Shown here: positions 40,601 through 47,883 of the stretch, piece after piece
How the letters are laid out: each line of letters starts with the position of its first letter
Numbering within the stretch: position 1 is the first letter of the stretch
Assembly (NCBI GenBank): GCA_002898675.1
Contig: BEHW01000001.1
Coordinates: 1-50,341, forward strand
DNA length: 50,341 bases
DNA from: a bacterium HR20
Lineage (GTDB): Bacteria > Bacteroidota > Ignavibacteria > Kapaibacteriales > NICIL-2
Direction: 5' to 3'
Position numbers and translations under genes: made by a program
Notes under the pieces: generated by a model
The model's input: the letters and a program-made list of their open reading frames with translations, nothing else
Databases searched by the model: none
What the model was told of the DNA's origin: nothing

Positions 40601-41793
40601 GCGAAGAGCACCAGCGAATCCTGAGGATGCACCGCCAGACAGAGGTCATACCAACCTTGGCCGCCAGTGCTTGTGCCGCTGGTATTGCTTCCCAGAATGT
40701 TCGGCGTGGCTGATTGTTGGGACCACGTCGAGCCAGTATCCAAGCTCAGGTAGAGCCCGTAAAAGCCGCTGTTGGAGCTGTTCGAACAGAGCGCATAGAC
40801 ACGGCGTGGCGCCGTCGGCGCCAATGCCAGCGCGATGCGGTTGACGCTGGTGCTTGACCAGACGCTCGACCACGAAACCCCACCATCGAGCGAGCGGAGA
40901 ATTGCTGCGCCGCCCGACTGGGAATACGTCGAGGCAAAGACAATTGCCGGATTGGTCGGATGGAGCCGCAGCTCCATCGTGTAGCTCGTCGTCCGTTGGG
41001 ACCAGGTTTGTCCTCCATCGGTCGAGCGCCAAATTCCGTTGCTGGTGGCCGCAAGCAACGTTGAGGTGCTTCCGGGGAAGATGACAATGTCGCAGACGAC
41101 ACGATTCTGTGGTGTCGTCCAGTTGAGTCCGGTTGCATTCCACGTTGCACCGCCATCGGTGCTTTTGAGAATCCCAACGCCGTAGGTATCGCGTGCATCG
41201 CGGTCGCCGGTGCCGATGTAGATCACTTGCGGATTCGATGGGTCAATCGCTATTGCGCTGACCCCGAGCGTAGCGAGAGTGTCAGTGGAACTTGACCAGG
41301 AGGAGCCGCCATCGGTGCTCTTCCAGAGACCGCCGCTCGGTGCTCCAACGAAGACGATGTTGGTATTGGTCGGGTGGAACGCAATGCAGTTGATGCGTCC
41401 AGCACCGCCATTGGTGGGAATGCTGGTGGGTCCGAGATGTGTAAAGTTCGCCGAAGATTGCAGCCGTGTGCCTTTCTGCTGCTTCCGCTGGCGTTGCTGC
41501 GCGATCTTAGCGGAGAGCTCCTGCCAGAGGATCTCGCCGCTGGGGAAGCTGCCATCGGGCATGAGTCGAAGCTGCCAGAAGTCTGCCCACCGTCCAAAGT
41601 GAACGCCATCTTCCTCGCCTTCCTCGCGCTCGTCTTCTTCGACTGAGAGAGGTTCCTTCCGTTGGCGCTCGAAGGCGCGTTCGATCTCGGCGTAGCGAGC
41701 ATTCGGATCACGCAGAAGTTCGTGCCATTGGGGTTGCTGCGCGCCGAGCACCACCCCACAGGTAAGCAGAAGGACTACGCGGTGCCAAACCAT
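37660..41793 (-). CDS. Large T9SS-secreted protein with BNR/VPS10 repeats, PKD and Ig-like repeats
   Basis: 1377 residues. Signal peptide 1-18, then a charged spacer rich in Glu/Gln/Lys (~30-100). About 650 residues of BNR/sortilin-VPS10-like repeats follow, each with (S/T)TDGG..W or equivalent (GLWKSTDGGSSWSS, GIWRSTDGGQTWSQ, VFRSTDGGSTWTN). Then come one PKD domain (~800-880), five Cys-bounded Ig-like repeats with CEGDS and YxWxxG motifs plus a sixth divergent one, and a final T9SS type-A sorting domain (LEPNPAEDEVLVRI, LYDLYGRLVLQ, ARGTYLVLVRSG). BNR propellers act in carbohydrate binding or hydrolysis or in adhesion; here no catalytic residues are evident. The ATG at 41793 has GGAG 9 nt upstream; upstream extension of the frame is not homologous. 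Confidence 0.9.
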   Translation of the reverse strand: MVWHRVVLLLTCGVVLGAQQPQWHELLRDPNARYAEIERAFERQRKEPLSVEEDEREEGEEDGVHFGRWADFWQLRLMPDGSFPSGEILWQELSAKIAQQRQRKQQKGTRLQSSANFTHLGPTSIPTNGGAGRINCIAFHPTNTNIVFVGAPSGGLWKSTDGGSSWSSSTDTLATLGVSAIAIDPSNPQVIYIGTGDRDARDTYGVGILKSTDGGATWNATGLNWTTPQNRVVCDIVIFPGSTSTLLAATSNGIWRSTDGGQTWSQRTTSYTMELRLHPTNPAIVFASTYSQSGGAAILRSLDGGVSWSSVWSSTSVNRIALALAPTAPRRVYALCSNSSNSGFYGLYLSLDTGSTWSQQSATPNILGSNTSGTSTGGQGWYDLCLAVHPQDSLVLFAGGINVWRSDNAGQGWTIVSYWSSSQTIPYVHADQHTMLFRPGTTELWVGNDGGVFRTTNAGSSWQDLSSGLAILQVYRMSHQRGSTTPVILAGTQDNGTNRRTSSGSWAQVYGGDGMENAIDWVTPSTMYCSIYYGSFYRSTNSGSSWSAIAPSNEGGNGAWVTPFVMHPSNPQLLYVAYRTVYRSTNRGSNWTSLGAPLATNARATYLAVAPSNTDVIVVGTRSTMFRTTDGGTNWTSIAGSLPASISNVAIDPTNPAVLWATCSNWASGQKVFRSTDGGSTWTNVSSGLPNVPVNCIALDPRNGNAYVGTDIGVYLRTPAAAQWTIWDDGLPNVIVRDLELDTATNRIYAATYGRGIWQGALLNQTLTAGIWASRTTLCAGDTVRLADVSSGQVATRQWTISGGNPATATDSALTVTFPNPGQFTVRLVVSSGTLADSAQVTITVNPRPSVLVSLSAQQVCEGDSIVATASGNGIARYQWNTGDTTQRIVLRTVGTYSLQVLVTSAAGCSTASAVVQCSILARPPVPSVSITGRNPFCEGDSVVLQAPSGYASYRWSSGATSQQITVRSGGNYLVTVTDANGCSSFSDTIRLVRWPKPPLTMQVFGRLTFCEGDSVVLLATSTPGAAFFWLDGSNATGNRRVIRTSGSYAVLVIDTNGCRTQSEQFVVSVHPKPRPRVSVLGSTTLCGNQTTTLDAGDGYASYLWNTAQTTRSITISQPGRYWCICTTAQGCSNTSDSVTITRDSVVRPSVTSSTGRFEACAGDTIELDAGPGYTTYAWNTGDSTRRIAVTEPGEYVVSVVTAAGCSGSSAPVRVRFFDPPPTPEIIREGNRLRCSVEGVQYQWYRNGVPIAGATDQALEITESGQYGVRITDANGCSAERQDYSAIVSVPDDRVRSWVTLEPNPAEDEVLVRIESMLPSSVELYDLYGRLVLQRWAFDGSSSHAQVRLDLQGIARGTYLVLVRSGQSLARLRLVRW
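37945..39255 (-). repeat. Tandem Ig-like domain repeats within the T9SS cargo gene
   Basis: Six units of roughly 75-90 residues in the C-terminal part of the large T9SS protein. Five share C-(E/A)GDS or a variant near the start, GYxSYxWxxGxT in the middle and a closing GCS; the last keeps the YQW and GCS positions but not the first Cys-Gly-Asp. The repeats are divergent at the DNA level, so this is an old protein duplication, not a satellite. Confidence 0.75.
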
Positions 41794-41838
41794 CGCCGTG
41801 CTCCAGGATTGCTGTACTTTGAAGGAAATTACGAACAA

Positions 41839-41854
41839 ATTGTTTGCAAACAAT
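41839..41854. promoter_or_regulatory. Perfect 16-bp palindrome ATTGTTTGCAAACAAT, candidate operator
   Basis: Centred ~53 bp upstream of the ATG of the large T9SS cargo gene and ~20 bp upstream of a weak -7-like TAATTTCC facing that gene. A perfect 8+8 dyad without spacer is rare by chance in 300 bp. Size and symmetry suit a dimeric regulator. Confidence 0.4.
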
Positions 41855-42051
41855 CGCTGCCGCGAACACCAACGAAACGTTGCTTCTCCCTTCCTCCAGC
41901 GAAATTGGTGCCAGTGCCGTTCGCTCCCGCAGCAGGGCATGCCCCGAGTGCCCGCTGACGTGATGCCAGCCACCGGTAGCACTCGGAAGGAGAGGAAGTT
42001 CACTCCAGCAACATGCCGGCAGCGACACGGTGTCCTCGTTTGACGGTGAAG

Positions 42052-42059
42052 TAGTTTTG
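42052..42059 (+). promoter_or_regulatory. Putative -7 box (TAGTTTTG) for kup-murI-SDR
   Basis: Exact TAnnTTTG match 39 nt upstream of the kup ATG; same octamer as the yidD box. An 11-bp dyad lies 17 bp upstream, where the -33 contact would be. Confidence 0.5.
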
Positions 42060-42098
42060 CTGGCCTTTGCTGGACAGTGAGATTTTCAGACTCAGGCT

Positions 42099-44120
42099 AT
42101 GGCATTGGACCAAACCTCCCTGCATCAGCGAACGAGCGCTGCCGGTGCACTCGTCGCGTTGGGTATCGTCTTTGGCGACATCGGTACCTCACCGCTCTAT
42201 ACGATCAGCGCGATTGCTGGCAATCGTCCTGTTGACGAGTTGTTGGCATATGGCGCGCTCTCTGCAGTCTTTTGGACGCTGACGTTTCTGACGACGCTCA
42301 AGTACGTCGTCATCACGCTCCGAGCAGATAACCGCGGGGAGGGAGGTATCCTTGCGCTCTACGCTCTGGTACGCCGACGGGCGCGGTGGCTGGTGTTTCC
42401 GGCAATTATCGGTGCAGCCTCGCTCTTCGCCGATGGGCTGATAACACCGGCGATTTCGGTCTCCTCAGCAATCGAGGGGCTGCAGATTCTCTCACCGGAG
42501 ATTCCAACAGTACCGCTGGTGATCGGGATACTCGTTGCATTGTTCTCCGTTCAGCAGTTCGGGACGGAAAAAGTCGGCCGTGCATTCGGTCCGATCATGC
42601 TGGCGTGGTTTCTCTTCATCGGTGTCATCGGCGGACTCCAAACGCTCCACCACCCGGAGATCCTTGCAGCGCTCGATCCGCGCTATGCAATCTGGCTCAT
42701 TACCGAGCATCCCGAAGGCTTCTGGATTCTCGGTGGCGTGTTTCTCTGCACAACGGGTGCAGAAGCACTCTACAGCGACTTGGGTCACTGCGGACGCGGT
42801 AACATTCGGCTCAGTTGGGCGCTCGTCAAGCTCTGCGTTCTGCTCTCCTATGCGGGCCAGTGCGCCTGGATGCTCGAACACATCGGGGCGCCGCTCCCAG
42901 CCCGACCGTTCTACGCGATCGTACCAGCGCCGATTCTCCCGCTGGCAATCGCGATTGCAACAGTTGCAACGATCATCGCAAGTCAAGCGCTCATCAGCGG
43001 CTCGTACACCCTCGTCAACGAAGCGATGCAACTGGGTTTGTGGTTTCGGACGAAAGTCAAGTACCCGACGCTCATTCGCGGTCAGCTCTACATCCCGCGC
43101 ATCAATTGGGCGCTCATGGTCGGCTGCGTTGCTGTCGTGCTCTACTTCCGCAATTCGACGCACATGGAAGCTGCCTACGGGCTGGCTATCACACTGACGA
43201 TGATCATGACGAGCGTCCTCGTTGCTCAATACCTCCGGCAGCAAGGCGTTGCATTGCCGCTGGTGGGAGCTATCGTCCTACTCTTTGCTGCAATCGAACT
43301 ATCGTTCCTGGTCTCGAACCTTGCCAAGCTCCTCGAAGGCGGATGGTTCACAATGGCGGTCGGCAGCAGCGTAGCCGCAGTGATGTACATCGTCTTCCGC
43401 TCGAAGGAAATTCGCTCGCAACTGACCGAGATGGTCCCGCTCGATGTGTTCGTTCCCGTCCTCGAACAGCTCAGTCGCGACGAGAGCATCCCGAAGTTTG
43501 CGACGCACCTGGTGTACCTGACTGCATCGAGCGATCCGCGCCAAGTTGAGCAAATCGCCATTGATTCGATTATCCGCCGCAGTCCAAAGCGTGCGAACAT
43601 CTACTGGTTTGTCAACGTGTACACAGTGGACGAGCCGTACCGAATGACCTACAACGTCGAAATTCTCGATCGTTTGCGGCGATCGGGGCCATCGGACGTT
43701 GACGTCGTCTTTGTGCGCTTCAATCTCGGCTTCCGAATCGAGCCACGCTTGAACATCATGTTCCGTCACGTTGTCGAAGAGATGGTTCGCCGCAAGGAGA
43801 TTGACATCGCCAGCCGGTATCGGTCCTTGGAGCGGCTCAATCAGACAGGGGACTTCCGGTTTGTGATTTTCCAGCGCTTCCTTTCCTACGACAACGAACT
43901 TCCACCCCACGAACGCTTGGTGCTCAATGCGTACTACTTCCTCTCGCACCGCTTAGCTGCAAGCGCTGAGGAATACTACGGGCTCGATACGAGCAACGTT
44001 GTCGTCGAAAAAGTCCCACTGGTGGTCATGCCCCCGCGCCGATTACCGCTTGTTCGGGAAGAGGGGCCGCTGGCCAGCAGCGAGTACCCGCTGGAATCAA
44101 CGACAGCATCGAACCGATGA
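42099..44120 (+). CDS. kup: Low-affinity potassium transporter Kup
   Basis: 673 residues with twelve membrane helices in the first ~430 residues and a soluble C-terminal domain. Family blocks: LGIVFGDIGTSPLYTI at the N-terminus, LRADNRGEGGILALYAL, GAASLFADGLITPAISV, GLWFRTKVKYPT and, near the end, ANIYWFVNVYTVDEPYRMTY. It takes up K+ with H+ at the inner membrane. First gene of an operon: it overlaps murI by 4 nt (ATGA). Confidence 0.96.
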   Translation: MALDQTSLHQRTSAAGALVALGIVFGDIGTSPLYTISAIAGNRPVDELLAYGALSAVFWTLTFLTTLKYVVITLRADNRGEGGILALYALVRRRARWLVFPAIIGAASLFADGLITPAISVSSAIEGLQILSPEIPTVPLVIGILVALFSVQQFGTEKVGRAFGPIMLAWFLFIGVIGGLQTLHHPEILAALDPRYAIWLITEHPEGFWILGGVFLCTTGAEALYSDLGHCGRGNIRLSWALVKLCVLLSYAGQCAWMLEHIGAPLPARPFYAIVPAPILPLAIAIATVATIIASQALISGSYTLVNEAMQLGLWFRTKVKYPTLIRGQLYIPRINWALMVGCVAVVLYFRNSTHMEAAYGLAITLTMIMTSVLVAQYLRQQGVALPLVGAIVLLFAAIELSFLVSNLAKLLEGGWFTMAVGSSVAAVMYIVFRSKEIRSQLTEMVPLDVFVPVLEQLSRDESIPKFATHLVYLTASSDPRQVEQIAIDSIIRRSPKRANIYWFVNVYTVDEPYRMTYNVEILDRLRRSGPSDVDVVFVRFNLGFRIEPRLNIMFRHVVEEMVRRKEIDIASRYRSLERLNQTGDFRFVIFQRFLSYDNELPPHERLVLNAYYFLSHRLAASAEEYYGLDTSNVVVEKVPLVVMPPRRLPLVREEGPLASSEYPLESTTASNR

Positions 44121-44947
44121 GCGCTCCCATCCGCATCGGCGTGTTCGATTCTGGTGTTGGCGGCTTGAGTGTGCTGCGGCACTTGATCACGGAACTGCCG
44201 CACGTGCAGTACATCTACGTCGGCGACACCGCCCGTGTCCCGTACGGCAACAAGTCGGTCGCCACCATTGCGCACTACGCCGCGCAGAGCGCGACGTTCC
44301 TCCGATCGAAAGGGGTGGATATGATCGTCGTCGCGTGCAATACCGTTTCTGCAGCAGCGCTCGACATTGTCGAAGCGATTGCTCAAGTCCCTGTTGTCGG
44401 GATGATCCAACCTGCCGCACGCGCCGCACTCGAACGCTCCCCCTCGAAGCGCATCGGCGTCATTGGTACCCGCGCAACGATCGAAAGCGATGCCTACGCG
44501 CTGGCACTCTATGCCCACGGCGGCACAGAGAACGTAACGGTCGTCCAGCATGCGTGCCCGCTGCTGGTTGCACTTGCAGAAGAAGGCTGGCTGGCACATC
44601 CGGCGACGCTGGCTATCATCGAGGAATATCTCCGCCCCTTGCTCGACCAAGCCGTGGATACAATCATCCTGGGATGTACGCACTTCCCCTTGCTTGCCGA
44701 AGCAATCGAGCAGGTTGCACCGGTTGCGTTGATTGACCCTGGCTATTGGGCAACACGCCATGTCAAACGCCTGCTCGGGGAGCAGTCGCTCCCGCAGCAA
44801 CGCTCGCCCCGGACTGCACGAGTCGAGTACTACGTGACGGATGTGCCAACCAACTTCGCGGCTGTTGCCCGGCAATTCCTCGGCTTCGAGATTGGCCAGC
44901 CGCACCGCCTCTCGCTCGAAGAGATCGTCCCCATCTCCGCAGAGTAA
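44117..44947 (+). CDS. murI: Glutamate racemase
   Basis: 276 residues, normal length. It makes D-glutamate for peptidoglycan. The two catalytic cysteines are present: Cys74 in VVACNTVSAA and Cys187 in LGCTHFPLL. Other blocks: IGVFDSGVGGLSVL at the N-terminus, GDTARVPYGNKS, and the early GMIQPA. It overlaps kup by 4 nt and leads into the SDR gene after 4 nt, so expression is coupled. Confidence 0.96.
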   Translation: MSAPIRIGVFDSGVGGLSVLRHLITELPHVQYIYVGDTARVPYGNKSVATIAHYAAQSATFLRSKGVDMIVVACNTVSAAALDIVEAIAQVPVVGMIQPAARAALERSPSKRIGVIGTRATIESDAYALALYAHGGTENVTVVQHACPLLVALAEEGWLAHPATLAIIEEYLRPLLDQAVDTIILGCTHFPLLAEAIEQVAPVALIDPGYWATRHVKRLLGEQSLPQQRSPRTARVEYYVTDVPTNFAAVARQFLGFEIGQPHRLSLEEIVPISAE

Positions 44948-44951
44948 GCAG

Positions 44952-45716
44952 ATGCAGATTCACCAATTCGAATCCGGCTTGCATGGACGCGTTGCACTCA
45001 TCACTGGCGCAGCCGTCGGCAACGGCAGTGCATTCTGCGAACGCCTGGCAGAAGAAGGCGCGTCCATTGCAATCGTGGACATCGCCGACGCCAGCGCAAC
45101 TGTTGCTGCTGTGCGCCAGATTACCGACCGCGTCTGTGCCTACCGCGGCGATTTGACAGTGCCCGACGTCGTGCGCCAGATCGTCGAGCAAGTCGTAGCA
45201 GAGTTCGGACGCATTGATGTGCTCGTCCACAACGTCGGTCTCTACGAAGAAGAGCCGTTCGAGCTGCTGACGTTCGAGCAGTGGAAGCGCATGCTCACGG
45301 TGTGTCTGGACTCGCTTTTTCTGGTCACGCACGCAGTGGTGCCGATCATGAAGCGGAACACGTTCGGAAGAATCATCGCACTCAGCTCCGACACCGTGTG
45401 GCTGGGAACGCCGTATCTGGTGCACTACGTGACTGCCAAAAGCGCAATCATCGGTTTTGTGCGATCGCTGGCAGCAGAAGTCGGGCAGTACGGAATCACC
45501 GTCAACGCTGTCACCGTCGGACTGACTGCAACGCAAGACCCAACCGACCGGCCGATGAACCGCGCCCTGCTCAAGGACATTCTGCCGCAGCAGTGCATCC
45601 ATCGCGCCGATGAGCCGCACGATATTGCAAACGTCGTCGCGTTCCTTGCCATGCCGGCGGCAAGTATCATCACCGGCCAAGCAATCAACGTTGATGGCGG
45701 TGTCGCGCGGCATTAG
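44952..45716 (+). CDS. Short-chain dehydrogenase/reductase (SDR)
   Basis: 254 residues. The NAD(P)-binding motif TGAAVGNG (18-25) is a variant of TGxxxGxG. An acidic VDI pair (~42-43) suggests NAD preference. The Ser-Tyr-Lys active site is at Ser145/146, Tyr159 and Lys163 (YVTAK). The usual NNAG is HNVG. It ends with TGQAINVDGG, as FabG-like enzymes do. The substrate cannot be assigned; it is the third gene of the kup-murI unit, 4 nt after murI. No sign of a second, specific partner gene. Confidence 0.88.
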   Translation: MQIHQFESGLHGRVALITGAAVGNGSAFCERLAEEGASIAIVDIADASATVAAVRQITDRVCAYRGDLTVPDVVRQIVEQVVAEFGRIDVLVHNVGLYEEEPFELLTFEQWKRMLTVCLDSLFLVTHAVVPIMKRNTFGRIIALSSDTVWLGTPYLVHYVTAKSAIIGFVRSLAAEVGQYGITVNAVTVGLTATQDPTDRPMNRALLKDILPQQCIHRADEPHDIANVVAFLAMPAASIITGQAINVDGGVARH

Positions 45717-45741
45717 CAGCATGCCCCCGGAAGCTGTTCCG

Positions 45742-45749
45742 TAGTTTTG
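45742..45749 (+). promoter_or_regulatory. Putative -7 box (TAGTTTTG) for yidD-yidC
   Basis: Exact TAnnTTTG match 22 nt upstream of the yidD ATG, in the 55-nt gap after the SDR gene. Confidence 0.5.
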
Positions 45750-45771
45750 CAGCCGACGACTGCCTTGTTCC

Positions 45772-45981
45772 ATGCGTACGCTGCTTGTCATCATCATCCG
45801 AGCCTACCAGCGCTGGATTTCACCGTTGCTCGGTGCACAGTGCCGATTCTATCCAACCTGTTCACAGTACGCTATCGAGGCGATCGAGCGGTACGGCGCA
45901 GTCAAAGGCGCTCTGCTTGCAGTGCGGCGCATCGCTCGGTGCCACCCATGGCACCCCGGCGGTTTTGACCCAGTTCCATAA
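45772..45981 (+). CDS. yidD: Membrane protein insertion efficiency factor YidD
   Basis: 69 residues, the normal YidD length. Family blocks are complete: IIRAYQRWISPLLGAQCRFYPTCSQYAIEAI with the three cysteines, and RRIARCHPWHPGGFDPVP at the end. It is amphipathic, at the inner face of the membrane, and helps YidC. It precedes yidC by 20 nt, the usual order, but the rpmH-rnpA genes normally in front are absent here. Confidence 0.95.
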   Translation: MRTLLVIIIRAYQRWISPLLGAQCRFYPTCSQYAIEAIERYGAVKGALLAVRRIARCHPWHPGGFDPVP

Positions 45982-46001
45982 CGACCTACACCCTACGCTG
46001 C

Positions 46002-47840
46002 ATGGACCGGAATACACTCATCGGGATGCTGCTGATTTCGATTATCATCGGCGTGTGGATGCTTTACACTGCCATCGAGCAACGCCCACCCGCAGAGCAT
46101 CCGCAGCACACAGCTCAACAATCCAAATCAAACGCCACCGTACAGGCAGATTCGGTGCGACCGGCACAACCAACCGCGGGGATTTCGCCAGCACAACCTG
46201 CGGTGCCAGAGCAACGCATCCGCGTTGTGACGGAGAATTACCGCGCGACGATTAGCTCGCTGGGCATGACGATCTCCCGCTGGGAACTGCAGCACTACAA
46301 GGCATGGTACGGCGAGCCCGTGCAGCTTGTCTATCCCGGCGCTCGCGAGCTTGGGATGACGTTCACAACCCGTAGTGGCGAAAAGCTTACGCCACGCCAG
46401 CAGCACTTCGAATTGTTGAATGCCCCTGCCAGCGGAACCATTGAGCTTCGGGGCGATTCCAGCTATACGCTCCGCGGTCGTCTCCGCATCGGCGGAGCAA
46501 CGATTGAACGGACGATAACCTTCCACGGCAAGACCTACCTGCTCGACACTCGCATTATCGTCGAGGATGCTGATTCTCTGCTTCCGCTGACTCGCCGATG
46601 GTATGACGTTGGGTGGAACTCCGGCCTCAAGTACCAGGAAGCAAGCAGCGTCGAGGAGTCCAACCACTCGACTGCATTTGCAAGCTTGAATGGATCGCTC
46701 GACGAATTGGATGTCAGCGACTACAACAAACCCGCCTCCGTTCACCAATCTGGGACGGTCGACTACATCGGGACAAAGACCAAGTACTTCATGGTTGCCA
46801 TCCTCAATGGCCGCCCCGATCGGCAAGGCGAGTACTTTCTCGAGGGCGTCATGTACGGAGCGCCAAACAACGGTCGCATCAAGGTGTATTCGGCAACGTA
46901 CCGTGTGCCCTATCGTGGCGGTCGGCAGAGCGATTCCTTCGCTGTGTACCTGGGACCGCTCGATTACGACATTGTCAAGCAGTACGGCCTACAAGCGACG
47001 GTCAACTTCGGTTGGCGCTGGATTGTCCGCCCAATCGGGGAATTCTTCATGCTGCCGATTTTCAAAGCAATCCACGCGCTCATCCCGAACTATGGCATTG
47101 CGATCATCGTGTTTTCGGTGCTGATGAAGCTTCTGCTGCTGCCGCTGTCGCGAGGGCAGATGCAGGCAGCACTGAAGATGCAAGCGCTCCAACCCGAAAT
47201 CGCAAAGTTGCGCAAGAAATACGCCGATGACCCCATGGCGCTCCAACGCGCACAGATGCAGCTGTTCACCGAGTACGGCGTCAATCCAATGGGCGGGTGC
47301 TTGCCGCTGCTGCTCCAGCTGCCGATTCTCTATGCGCTCTACGCCGTGCTGGCAACGAACATCGCTATGCGGCAGGCAGTGTTCATTCCTGGGTGGATTG
47401 ACGATCTCTCTGTCCCAGACCACGTCATTCACCTGCCGGTGAGCATCTTCGGAATCGAAGCGCTTTCCGGAATGGCACTCATCATGGGCGCAACGCTCTT
47501 CATTCAGCAGAAAATGACCATCACCGACCCGAACCAGAAAGCTCTGGTGTACGTGATGCCGATCATGCTGACATTGATGTTCTCCTACTTGCCGTCTGGG
47601 TTGAACCTCTACTACCTGGTGTTCAATGTGCTGGGGATTCTCCAGCAGGTGTGGATGACCAAGTTCTCGAAACGGACGCTCACGCTTGCCGATCTGAAGC
47701 GCATGCCGAAAAAAGAAGGCTGGCTCCAAAAACGACTCCGCATCGCCCAAGAGCTTGCTGAATCGCAAGGGCGGACGCTCCCGATGAATCTTCCCACCAC
47801 GCCGAAAACACCACCGAAGCGACCGAAGAAGCGCCGGTAA
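46002..47840 (+). CDS. yidC: Membrane protein insertase YidC
   Basis: 612 residues, the long Gram-negative form. N-terminal membrane anchor (residues 4-24), then a Gln/Pro/Ala-rich linker, then the periplasmic P1 domain (~70-330: ENYRATISSLGMTISRWELQ, KTKYFMVAIL). The conserved C-terminal insertase domain begins at FGWRWIVRPIGEFFMLPIFK and continues with GIAIIVFSVLMKLLLLPLSRGQM, NPMGGCLPLLLQLPILYALY and PSGLNLYYLVFNVLGI. It inserts small membrane proteins and assists SecY. A very basic tail (KTPPKRPKKRR) may contact ribosomes. Confidence 0.97.
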   Translation: MDRNTLIGMLLISIIIGVWMLYTAIEQRPPAEHPQHTAQQSKSNATVQADSVRPAQPTAGISPAQPAVPEQRIRVVTENYRATISSLGMTISRWELQHYKAWYGEPVQLVYPGARELGMTFTTRSGEKLTPRQQHFELLNAPASGTIELRGDSSYTLRGRLRIGGATIERTITFHGKTYLLDTRIIVEDADSLLPLTRRWYDVGWNSGLKYQEASSVEESNHSTAFASLNGSLDELDVSDYNKPASVHQSGTVDYIGTKTKYFMVAILNGRPDRQGEYFLEGVMYGAPNNGRIKVYSATYRVPYRGGRQSDSFAVYLGPLDYDIVKQYGLQATVNFGWRWIVRPIGEFFMLPIFKAIHALIPNYGIAIIVFSVLMKLLLLPLSRGQMQAALKMQALQPEIAKLRKKYADDPMALQRAQMQLFTEYGVNPMGGCLPLLLQLPILYALYAVLATNIAMRQAVFIPGWIDDLSVPDHVIHLPVSIFGIEALSGMALIMGATLFIQQKMTITDPNQKALVYVMPIMLTLMFSYLPSGLNLYYLVFNVLGILQQVWMTKFSKRTLTLADLKRMPKKEGWLQKRLRIAQELAESQGRTLPMNLPTTPKTPPKRPKKRR

Positions 47841-47883
47841 ATTCTGCATACAGGGAACGCATCTACAAGCTACCTGGCACGGA

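Larger units (their letters stand above)
41794..42098. other. 305-bp intergenic region between the large T9SS cargo gene and kup
   Basis: Divergent region. It holds the 16-bp palindrome at 41839-41854, a GGAAATTA (TAATTTCC on the minus strand, two mismatches to the -7 box) at 41824-41831, an 11-bp GACAC-G-GTGTC dyad at 42024-42034, and the kup -7 box at 42052-42059. No gene or RNA was recognised; the open frames in it are antisense shadows of non-homologous DNA. Confidence 0.5.
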
